From: Oscillospiraceae bacterium
GTDB lineage: Bacteria; Bacillota; Clostridia; Oscillospirales; Oscillospiraceae
Assembly (NCBI GenBank): GCA_009776905.1
Contig: WRMX01000126.1
Coordinates: 11-8,212 of the forward strand
Direction of reading: 5' to 3'
Length of the DNA: 8,202 nucleotides
Shown piece by piece: positions 1 through 5,407 of the stretch; position 1 is the stretch's first letter, and every line of letters begins with the position of its first letter. The notes under the pieces are model-generated. The model saw only the letters and a list, made by a program, of their open reading frames with translations. It did not search any database and was not told where the DNA came from. Position numbers and translations under genes: made by a program.

Positions 1-1025
1 GAGCCTGCATTTTTCACCATATGGAGATACGAAAACGGCTCGTCAAGAAAAATCTCCAAATGCTCCGGTGCCATAATATCAGAGATTTCAAACGCCTGTT
101 CTAGTGTGTCGGCAATGATTATCATGCCATTGTTATCAACAGATTCACGCGCGATTTCCTGACGAGGCAGCAAAGAGAGCTGCGTTTCAATCTCTCCTGC
201 GACCATGCCGGCAAGGTCGGCGCTGTCCGTAATGAGCACGGCGGCAGAATCGATTCCATGTTCGCATTGCGACAGCATGTCTGCGGCGACAAGCGAAGGA
301 TTTGCCTTTTTATCTGCAATGACGAGGATATCGCTCGGCCCCGCGATCATGTCGATGCCCACAATGCCAAAGACTTGCCGTTTTGCTTCGGCGACATATG
401 CATTGCCTGGGCCTGTGATTTTGTCTGCACGCGGAATACTCTCCGTCCCATGCGCCAGCGCAGCAATCGCTTGCGCGCCGCCGACCTTAAATATCCTGTC
501 GGCGCCTGCGACCATCGCGGCTGCGATAATTCCCGCATCGATCCTGCCGTCTTTCGAAGGAGGAGAAACGATGATGATCTTGCTGACGCCCGCAAGCCTT
601 GCAGGAATCACATTCATCAGGAGCGTTGACGGATATGCCGCTGTCCCGCCCGGGACATATATACCGGCACAGTCTATCGGCAAAATTCTTTGTCCAAGCA
701 CGATGCCGTTTCCCGGGGTCATGACAAATCCTTGCCTTATCTGCCTGCGGTGAAACTCCTCTATGTTCGCGGCCGCGCGTTTTATTACAGCAAGATAATC
801 CGCGCCCACTTCTTCAAATGCAGAACCTTTCTCCGCCTGCGAAACCTCGAACGTGTCTATGAGGCATCCATCGAATCTCGCGGTGTAATCCCTGAGCGCC
901 GCATCGCCGCGCAGCTTCACATCGGCGATTATCTCTGCGACGACAGCCGCCACATCCGCCTGCAACGATGCCTCGCGGACTTGCCGAAAAGCCATGAACT
1001 CTTCGGATTTCATTGTTTTTATCAT
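1..1025 (-). CDS. hisD: Histidinol dehydrogenase, C-terminus cut by window edge
   Basis: HisD catalyses the last two steps of histidine biosynthesis in the cytoplasm, oxidising L-histidinol to L-histidine with two NAD+. I translated the minus strand from the ATG at 1025-1023; it stays open for 341 codons to base 1, so roughly the last 90 residues of a usual ~430-residue enzyme lie outside. Family signatures are clear: CAGIYVPGGTAAYPST (about 119-134), VGGAQAIAALAHGTE (181-195), KITGPGNAYV (202-211), AGPSDILVIAD (228-238), LSQCEH (251-256) with the first two zinc ligands Gln253 and His256, and APEHLEIF (319-326) with the catalytic Glu-His pair 321/322. The remaining zinc ligands (Asp and His near the C-terminus) are not in the window. 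The start overlaps the hisZG stop as ATGA and has a good ribosome binding site, so translational coupling is likely. LSQCEH carries Cys where LSQAEH is usual. Confidence 0.96.
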   Translation of the reverse strand, partial: MIKTMKSEEFMAFRQVREASLQADVAAVVAEIIADVKLRGDAALRDYTARFDGCLIDTFEVSQAEKGSAFEEVGADYLAVIKRAAANIEEFHRRQIRQGFVMTPGNGIVLGQRILPIDCAGIYVPGGTAAYPSTLLMNVIPARLAGVSKIIIVSPPSKDGRIDAGIIAAAMVAGADRIFKVGGAQAIAALAHGTESIPRADKITGPGNAYVAEAKRQVFGIVGIDMIAGPSDILVIADKKANPSLVAADMLSQCEHGIDSAAVLITDSADLAGMVAGEIETQLSLLPRQEIARESVDNNGMIIIADTLEQAFEISDIMAPEHLEIFLDEPFSYLHMVKNAG

Positions 1026-2791
1026 ATGACGCTCCTTATGCTCCCGCACAGAATATTGATGGCATCATGCTTGAACTTATAGCCGGCTTTGTTGGCGACC
1101 AGACGCGCGCTGATGTCGACGATGGTATCGATCGGGACAAGGTCGTTTTCTTCGAGAGTCTTCCCCGATTCCACAAGGTCGACAATGACGTCAGACAAGC
1201 CGAGCAGCGGAGCGAGCTCGATTGACCCATTCAGTTTGATGATATCAATGTCCCGCCCCATTTTCGCATAATGATTGCGCGCGATATTCGTAAACGTCGT
1301 CGCCACGCGTAAAGTCCGCTCCTCAACAACGGAGCTATCAAACCCGCGCATTGCTGCCACGCACATGCGGCACCGCCCGACGCCAAGGTCCATCAGCTCA
1401 TACAAATCCGGGGAGTATTCCAGCAAGATATCCTTCCCCACCACGCCGATGTCCGCGACCCCGCGTTCGACATATATCGTGACATCCGATGGTTTGACCC
1501 AAAAATACCTGATGCCTTTGTCGGCGTCTTCAAAAACGAGCCTGCGGCTCTCGTCGCGTATCGACGGGCAGCCATAACCCGCAGCTTCGAATATCTCATA
1601 TACGCTCTCGCCCAGGCGGCCTTTTGGCAGCGCTACATTGATCATCGTGCCTGCGGCGATATGCTGGCCGCCGTCCATGGCTTCGCTTGGCGGCTGTGAC
1701 TGCTGCGGCATCCCCGGTAGCGGCTGCTGCGGCGAGCCCGGCGCTCCATGCACGCCAATCTGCTCCGGCAACCTTGTCGGCTGCGGCTGCTGCGACTGTT
1801 GCGGCTGCTGCGGCGAGCCAGGCGGCTCCAGAAGATCGATATTGACGGCAAAGCCGATAGCCCCCGCGTTTTTCCCAAATTTACGCAAAAGCTCATCATA
1901 CCGGCCGCCGGACAAAACCTTTTTCGGTATCCCCTCGATAAACCCCTGGAAAATTATACCGTTGTAATAGCTCAAATCATTTACGATGGAAAAATCAAAA
2001 TTGAAGCAGTTTTCAGCCCCAAGCACCCGCAGCGCATCATGCACTGCCGCCAATTCGCCAAGAGCAGCCTCCGTATCATCATTGACGCTGATGCGCTTTA
2101 ATTCGTCAAATGTCTCGTCAAACGTTCCATATAGACTAATAAGTCTGACGAGCCTGTCGCGCACGGATGCTTCGATGCCAAACTCACCGCACAGGCGCTG
2201 AAGTTCAGGCACATTTTTGTCGCTGAGGCACCGCAGCAGGTCCGCTTTATGCGCCGGTTGCAGGCCGGCGTCATGCTGCCCTGCATCATGCATCATTGCG
2301 TCTAGCTGCCCGGCGCCTTGCTGCCCGGCGTCTTTCAGCAGCCCGCTGATGAAACCCATGTGTGAGATTTCAAGGCTGGCGCGCCTGCCGGGCGTCTCCA
2401 GGCTTTTTGCTGCCAGCATCAACACCTCACCCATCAGATCGAGAGTGATATCACCGATGCATTCAAGGCCAACCTGCATTTGCTCTTTCAATTCGTGGCC
2501 GTCAGATCTATAAATATTCTCGTTATAAAACAGCTTTTTCAGCTTACCGTCGTCTTTTGCATATTTGACGATAGAAAGCGTCACATCAGGACGCAACGCC
2601 AGCAGCTTCCCCCCGGAACCGGAAAACGTGATGATGTCGCCGGTCGCGAGAAACGCCTTATTTTCGGCATATAGCTCATATTCTTCAAACCGGCTCATCC
2701 TATATTGCGAATACCCATATTGTTTAAACAGCGAACGCAATTTATATATGATTTGCTCGTCATATTTCAATACATCATCATATGACTCCAT
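1022..2791 (-). CDS. hisZG: HisZ-HisG fusion: ATP phosphoribosyltransferase regulatory and catalytic parts in one chain
   Basis: This 589-residue ORF joins two proteins of the first histidine-biosynthesis step (ATP + PRPP to phosphoribosyl-ATP). Residues ~1-320 are HisZ, the HisRS-like regulatory subunit: LRPDVTLSIVKYA (66-78), a motif-2-like FYNENIYRSDG (88-98) with EQMQVGLE (103-110), DLSYYNGIIFQGF (272-284), and SGGRYDELLRKFG (294-306) ending GFAVNID rather than the synthetase GFAxGxER. Residues ~322-381 are a Pro/Gln/Ser-rich linker. Residues ~382-589 are short-form HisG: ALPKGRLGE (387-395), VADIGVVGKD (445-454), LRVATTFTNIARNHYA (494-509), and a PRPP-binding region GLSDVIVDLVESGKTLEEN (531-549). 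Short HisG enzymes need HisZ for activity, so a fusion is functionally sensible and fixes 1:1 stoichiometry. A DAGQ-rich insertion sits at ~154-179 of the HisZ part. The ATG at 2791 follows GGAGGG by nine bases. The reading frame is continuous, and Met383 may be the relic HisG start. Whether the chain stays intact in the cell is unknown. Confidence 0.93.
   Translation of the reverse strand: MESYDDVLKYDEQIIYKLRSLFKQYGYSQYRMSRFEEYELYAENKAFLATGDIITFSGSGGKLLALRPDVTLSIVKYAKDDGKLKKLFYNENIYRSDGHELKEQMQVGLECIGDITLDLMGEVLMLAAKSLETPGRRASLEISHMGFISGLLKDAGQQGAGQLDAMMHDAGQHDAGLQPAHKADLLRCLSDKNVPELQRLCGEFGIEASVRDRLVRLISLYGTFDETFDELKRISVNDDTEAALGELAAVHDALRVLGAENCFNFDFSIVNDLSYYNGIIFQGFIEGIPKKVLSGGRYDELLRKFGKNAGAIGFAVNIDLLEPPGSPQQPQQSQQPQPTRLPEQIGVHGAPGSPQQPLPGMPQQSQPPSEAMDGGQHIAAGTMINVALPKGRLGESVYEIFEAAGYGCPSIRDESRRLVFEDADKGIRYFWVKPSDVTIYVERGVADIGVVGKDILLEYSPDLYELMDLGVGRCRMCVAAMRGFDSSVVEERTLRVATTFTNIARNHYAKMGRDIDIIKLNGSIELAPLLGLSDVIVDLVESGKTLEENDLVPIDTIVDISARLVANKAGYKFKHDAINILCGSIRSVI
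1032..1037 (-). promoter_or_regulatory. hisD ribosome binding site inside the end of hisZG
   Basis: The minus strand reads AAGGAG, then six bases, then ATG at 1025. This fixes the hisD start on the ATG that overlaps the hisZG stop (ATGA, 1025-1022). A second in-frame ATG at 1013 lacks such a site. Confidence 0.8.
1721..1824 (-). repeat. Repeated segment in the HisZ-HisG linker DNA
   Basis: A 23-base segment at 1721-1743 recurs at 1802-1824 with one mismatch, exactly 81 bases (27 codons) apart. Both copies encode the protein motif PGSPQQP (residues ~324-330 and 351-357). Between and beside them are shorter CTGCGG-type units coding QP/QQS runs. The pattern suggests the linker grew by in-frame slippage or duplication. 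The similarity falls off sharply after the 23 bases. Confidence 0.75.
2252..2332 (-). repeat. Imperfect DAGQ-type repeats inserted in the HisZ domain
   Basis: Residues about 154-180 of the fusion read as degenerate units (DAGQ, GAGQ, MMHDAGQ, HDAG). The DNA has matching near-repeats of CTGCCCGGCG on the plus strand. They interrupt the HisZ sequence between a helix ending GFISGLLK and the following ADLLRCLSDKNVPEL, where ordinary HisZ/HisRS-like chains have a short loop. This is probably a surface-loop expansion. Confidence 0.5.
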
Positions 2792-2800
2792 AAACGATTT

Positions 2801-2806
2801 CCCTCC
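2801..2806 (-). promoter_or_regulatory. hisZG ribosome binding site
   Basis: GGAGGG on the minus strand lies nine bases before the ATG at 2791. It lies immediately downstream of the terminator T run, so only transcripts that pass the attenuator carry it. Confidence 0.8.
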
Positions 2807-2808
2807 AA

Positions 2809-2850
2809 CAAAAAAACTCGCAGGGGCGTGTCAGCTCCGACGAGTTTTTG
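2809..2850 (-). terminator. Rho-independent terminator acting as his attenuator
   Basis: In the minus-strand transcript CAAAAACTCG (2850-2841) can pair with CGAGTTTTT (2820-2812), the second arm running on into a tract of seven Ts. The loop is 20 bases. The terminator sits between the leader peptide stop (2865) and the hisZG ribosome binding site (2806), with no gene ending just before it, which is the arrangement of an attenuator rather than an operon end. The stem is A-T rich with only a four-base GC-containing core, so its termination efficiency is uncertain. Confidence 0.72.
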
Positions 2851-2859
2851 GCTAACACA
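2827..2859 (-). promoter_or_regulatory. Candidate antiterminator hairpin competing with the attenuator
   Basis: TGTGTTAGC (2859-2851) can pair over all nine positions with GCTGACACG (2835-2827), counting two G-U pairs. The loop of this hairpin contains the whole 5' arm of the terminator, and the terminator loop contains the antiterminator 3' arm, so the two structures exclude each other. The 5' arm begins five bases after the leader peptide stop codon, within the reach of a ribosome sitting on that stop. Confidence 0.55.
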
Positions 2860-2864
2860 GACTA

Positions 2865-2981
2865 TCAGACGCAATGCTCCGCATGGGTCGCGTGGGGCGC
2901 ATGGGTCGTAAAGGTCGCATGGATGATGCGCCCGAAATATTCAAAAAAACATAAACTGCGCCTGTTAGTCTTCTTCACCAT
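2865..2981 (-). CDS. Histidine-rich leader peptide (hisL-like), 38 residues
   Basis: A short reading frame starts with ATG at 2981-2979 and ends with TGA at 2867-2865. A GAGGG ribosome binding site (2991-2987) lies five bases upstream of the start. The peptide begins MVKKTNRRSLCFFEYFGR and its last part contains HAPHATHAEHCV. Histidine occupies codons 21, 27, 30, 33 and 36, that is five of the last 18 codons and four of them evenly spaced every third codon. The frame ends 15 bases before a terminator and 73 bases before hisZG. In enteric his operons, ribosome stalling at a run of His codons in hisL controls attenuation; the same role is inferred here. The product itself probably has no function beyond being translated. 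It is not homologous by eye to enteric HisL, whose His codons are consecutive. Confidence 0.78.
   Translation of the reverse strand: MVKKTNRRSLCFFEYFGRIIHATFTTHAPHATHAEHCV
2895..2933 (-). promoter_or_regulatory. Candidate pause hairpin within the leader peptide coding region
   Basis: GGGCGCAT (2933-2926) and ATGCGCCC (2902-2895) form a perfect eight-base inverted repeat with a 23-base loop, covering leader codons 17 to 29. In classical attenuators the first hairpin overlaps the regulatory codons and pauses RNA polymerase so the ribosome can catch up. That role is inferred from position only. Confidence 0.45.
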
Positions 2982-3070
2982 AATAACCCTCACTTGCACC
3001 ACTATTGTTCTAACGTGAAGCTCCAACCCCGGAACCCTGACGCCGCGCGCTCCGGCCCCGGTCGTTGGGC
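2982..3070 (-). other. Upstream part of the hom-hisZG gap; no clear promoter
   Basis: These 89 bases lie between the hom stop and the leader peptide start. A GC-rich hairpin is possible (CCAAC and CCGG near 3068-3058 pairing with CCGG and GTTGG near 3033-3022), but no T tract follows, so I do not call a terminator. A TTGGAG hexamer at 3026-3021 and an AACAAT hexamer at 3009-3004 are too close together to be a standard promoter pair. The his transcript therefore starts either here from a non-consensus promoter or further upstream by readthrough from hom. Confidence 0.35.
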
Positions 3071-4288
3071 TCAGTGATCGCCCAAAACACGGAACAAAGA
3101 CAGCGCGGAGATGCCCCGTTCGAGCAACTCCTGCACCTTACGGCCGCTCATAAATGTAGTTTTGAACGCGCACTCACTGCCAATCGACCCGGAAAAAATG
3201 ACCTCACCAAATTCGTGGCTGATTTTTTCGCGAGAAGCATCCGTCCTGATATACCAAGCAGACTCCAGCAGCATATGATCCGCGACAGAATCCTCGCCGC
3301 CTTCCTCCCACCCGATCAGCTTGCGGAGCTTCATGTGCTTCACCGCATCGATAACATCAGCAGCCACCGCGCTTGCTGTGGGCATTTTTCCGGCGCCTGC
3401 GCCATAAAACATCAAATCTCCGACAATGTTGCCGCGCACGACCACAGCGTTCATAACGCCGTCGACCCCCGCCAGGAGATTATCATGGCTGATCAGATGC
3501 GGGGCGACATAGACAGCAGGAATGTCGCCCAAGACTCGCGCGCGCGCCACCAGCTTGATCTTATAACCAAGCTCCCCGGCAAAATGCACATCGTTGCTGC
3601 TGATGCCTCTGATGCCCTCATGCGAGGCATATTCCGGATATATATGCTTGCCGAAAGCAAGAGACGCGAGTATGCAAATTTTGCGGCACGCATCATGGCC
3701 GTCGATATCAGCGGACGGGTCAGCCTCGGCATATCCCTTTCTTTGCGCATCGGCAAGGGCATCGGAAAATTCTGCGCCGTTTTTAACCATTTCGGTCAAT
3801 ATATAGTTCGTGGTGCCGTTGACGATGCCATAAATCTCGTTGATCTGGTTGGCGGCGATGCACTGCGCGATAGGCCTAATGATAGGGATGCCGCCTCCGA
3901 CGCTTGCCTCAAAGAGATAATTGACGCCATTCGCGCTCGCCATCTCCAAAAGCTCATACCCATGGGCTGCAACAAGCTCCTTATTTGAAGTGACGACGCT
4001 TTTGCCTGCGGAGAGGCATCGTTTTGTATAATCAAACGCAGGGCCCACGCCCCCGATAGTCTCTACAACAACAGCGACATCAGGATCGCTGACGATCTTT
4101 TCAAAATCACCGGTCAAAAGATTATTATATGGACTATCAGGAAAATCCCGTATGTCCAAGATATATTTGACCTGAATATCGTGGCCGGCATTTTGTGCTA
4201 TGATGGCGGAATTTCTGTCAAATGCTTCAACAGTTCCGGAACCAACCACACCAAATCCAAGCACCGCAATTTTTACCAACTCTTTCAC
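3071..4288 (-). CDS. hom: Homoserine dehydrogenase with a compact C-terminal domain
   Basis: Homoserine dehydrogenase reduces aspartate semialdehyde to homoserine with NAD(P)H, the branch point to threonine and methionine. Of 405 residues, the N-terminus is a Rossmann fold with GFGVVGSG (11-18), followed by TSNKELVAAHG (100-110), FEASVGGGIP (126-135), GIVNGTTNYILTEM (154-167) and the catalytic stretch YAEADPSADIDGHDACRK (186-203). Glu188, Asp199 and Lys203 align with the family's active-site acid, aspartate and lysine. From about 341 on, where Gram-positive enzymes usually carry a full ACT domain for threonine feedback, there are only ~60 residues with a weak ACT-like pattern; feedback control may be altered. 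The first codon is GTG at 4288, but AAGGAG lies only one base before it; a TTG at codon 4 (4279) is ten bases away and gives MVKIAVLGFG, a common family N-terminus. The true start could be either. No promoter is evident in the 85-base upstream gap. Confidence 0.95.
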   Translation of the reverse strand: MKELVKIAVLGFGVVGSGTVEAFDRNSAIIAQNAGHDIQVKYILDIRDFPDSPYNNLLTGDFEKIVSDPDVAVVVETIGGVGPAFDYTKRCLSAGKSVVTSNKELVAAHGYELLEMASANGVNYLFEASVGGGIPIIRPIAQCIAANQINEIYGIVNGTTNYILTEMVKNGAEFSDALADAQRKGYAEADPSADIDGHDACRKICILASLAFGKHIYPEYASHEGIRGISSNDVHFAGELGYKIKLVARARVLGDIPAVYVAPHLISHDNLLAGVDGVMNAVVVRGNIVGDLMFYGAGAGKMPTASAVAADVIDAVKHMKLRKLIGWEEGGEDSVADHMLLESAWYIRTDASREKISHEFGEVIFSGSIGSECAFKTTFMSGRKVQELLERGISALSLFRVLGDH

Positions 4289-4298
4289 TCCTTCTGTT

Positions 4299-4337
4299 CC
4301 AAACGGGTCTGCTTCGGCGGAGTCCGTCCCAAACGGG
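4299..4337. repeat. Two CCAAACGGG direct repeats upstream of hom
   Basis: CCAAACGGG occurs at 4299-4307 and 4329-4337, 30 bases apart (about three helical turns), in the 85-base gap between the GGDEF gene and hom. The rest of the gap is GC rich with no recognisable promoter or terminator. It could be an operator pair or chance. Confidence 0.3.
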
Positions 4338-4373
4338 AAAGCGCCGCCCCACGACCCGGATCGCGCGCTACGG

Positions 4374-5276
4374 CTAAATCCAACTGACTCTGTTTCGGCC
4401 GGCTTCCTTCGCCTTGTATAAAGCCATATCAGCCCTGACGAAAAAATCCTCCATCATGCTGTCATTTGTAGGAATCATGGCACTGACGCCGATGCTGATG
4501 GTAATGCGTGCCTCCGTGCCGTCAGGCAAGCCAATGGCTGTGTCCTCGATGCTGGCGCGGATTCGTTCCGCGACCTCCAAACTGCCGGTCAAGTCCGTGC
4601 TGGGCAGCAGCGCGACAAACTCCTCCCCGCCCCATCTGGCGATGTAGTCGCTCCTGCGGTTGAGCGACTTGTTCATTGTCTTAGCCACCATTGTCAAAAC
4701 CTCGTCGCCCTGCCGATGCCCATATGTGTCGTTGAAATCCTTGAACTTATCGACATCGATGAGCAAAATCCCCAACGGAGTCTTTTCCCTGATTGCCCTG
4801 CCCCATTCCATGCTGGCATGATAATCGAACCCACGCCTGTTCGGCACGGCGGTCAATTGGTCTATCATGGACAAGCGCTCAATGGTGCGAAGCTGATTGA
4901 GGATCTTGATCTGGTTTTGGACTCTTAACTTTGCGATAGTTGGGCTGAACGGCTTGCTGATATAGTCCGCCGCGCCTAAAGTGAGCCCGATTTCTTCATC
5001 CAAAGCGTCGCTGAGGCCGGAAATGAAGATCACAGGAATGTTCCTCGTCTTCTCCCTTTCTCTCAGCTCCGCGAGAACCTGATACCCATCCATCTCAGGC
5101 ATGAGAATATCAAGCAGAATCACATCGGGCTGTGACTCTTCAGCAGCCAGTATCGCTTCTCTGCCGGAGCCCGCTGTGAATATCGAATACTCAGAATCCA
5201 GAATCCTCGACAACGCGAGCAGATTGGACTCCACATCGTCCACGATCAGTATGCTGTTTTTGCTTTCTTCTTCCAT
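4374..5276 (-). CDS. PleD-like response regulator: REC-GGDEF diguanylate cyclase
   Basis: A cytoplasmic two-domain regulator that, when phosphorylated and dimeric, should make cyclic di-GMP from two GTP. With the ATG at 5276 it has 300 residues. REC domain ~8-125: acidic pair Asp13-Asp14 in ILIVDD, phosphoacceptor Asp56 in LLDILMP, switch Ser86 in FISGL, Lys108 in SKPF. GGDEF domain ~135-300: DQLTAVPNRRGF (139-150), LIDVDKFKDFNDTYGH (172-187) with metal and guanine contacts, active-site GGEEF (216-220), and an inhibitory I-site RRSD (207-210) exactly five residues before it. Activity and product inhibition are therefore both expected. An in-frame GTG at 5312 would add 12 residues, but it lies in the arm of a GC hairpin without a ribosome binding site; the ATG also has only a weak site (GGA, GTGAG). 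The gene lies 131 bases downstream of the hybrid kinase, its likely phosphodonor. The stop is TAG. Confidence 0.93.
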   Translation of the reverse strand: MEEESKNSILIVDDVESNLLALSRILDSEYSIFTAGSGREAILAAEESQPDVILLDILMPEMDGYQVLAELREREKTRNIPVIFISGLSDALDEEIGLTLGAADYISKPFSPTIAKLRVQNQIKILNQLRTIERLSMIDQLTAVPNRRGFDYHASMEWGRAIREKTPLGILLIDVDKFKDFNDTYGHRQGDEVLTMVAKTMNKSLNRRSDYIARWGGEEFVALLPSTDLTGSLEVAERIRASIEDTAIGLPDGTEARITISIGVSAMIPTNDSMMEDFFVRADMALYKAKEAGRNRVSWI

Positions 5277-5407
5277 ATTCTCACGTCCATTTATTGTAAT
5301 ACTAACGGGCACCGCGCTTCGCGCGGCGATAGTACCTTTGCGATTGAAACTATCTTGTTATTTGTTTGTGTTGCGAGTCGCCAAAGCACTATTGCGGTTG
5401 ATGGCCA
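5277..5407 (-). other. Kinase-cyclase intergenic gap with two inverted repeats
   Basis: The 131 bases contain a compact GC hairpin in the minus-strand RNA: CGCCGCGC (5328-5321), loop GAA, GCGCGGTG (5317-5310), eight pairs with one G-U. Just upstream are GATAGT (5354-5349) and ACTATC (5333-5328), a six-base inverted repeat with a 15-base loop. No T tract follows either, so they are not intrinsic terminators. They could mark RNA processing or stabilise the downstream message. No convincing promoter was seen. Confidence 0.4.

Noticed and set aside
205..753. 182-codon plus-strand frame
   Set aside because: Antisense to hisD, which carries full family motifs across the same bases.
1638..1967. Plus-strand frame rich in Cys and Gly (CC-GG pattern), looking like a metal-binding peptide
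   Set aside because: The Cys/Gly pattern is the reverse complement of the Pro/Gln linker repeats of the HisZ-HisG fusion.
2821..2830. Ten-base match CAGGGGCGTG with 8190-8199
   Set aside because: Too short to mean anything; flanks differ and one copy is part of the attenuator loop.
3022..3068. GC-rich hairpin after hom as a terminator
   Set aside because: The stem is interrupted and no T tract follows it.
2792..3070. T-box riboswitch ahead of the his genes
   Set aside because: No AGGGUGGNACCGCG-like motif or specifier stem layout was found; the His-rich reading frame explains the terminator better.
3065..3988. 307-codon open frame on the plus strand
   Set aside because: It lies wholly antisense to hom, whose protein motifs are unmistakable; the plus-strand translation shows no recognisable family and has no good ribosome binding site. 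It is a composition-driven shadow.
5277..5407. c-di-GMP (GEMM) riboswitch suggested by CGCAAAG near the cyclase gene
   Set aside because: Only that heptamer matches; the other conserved blocks and the stem arrangement are absent.
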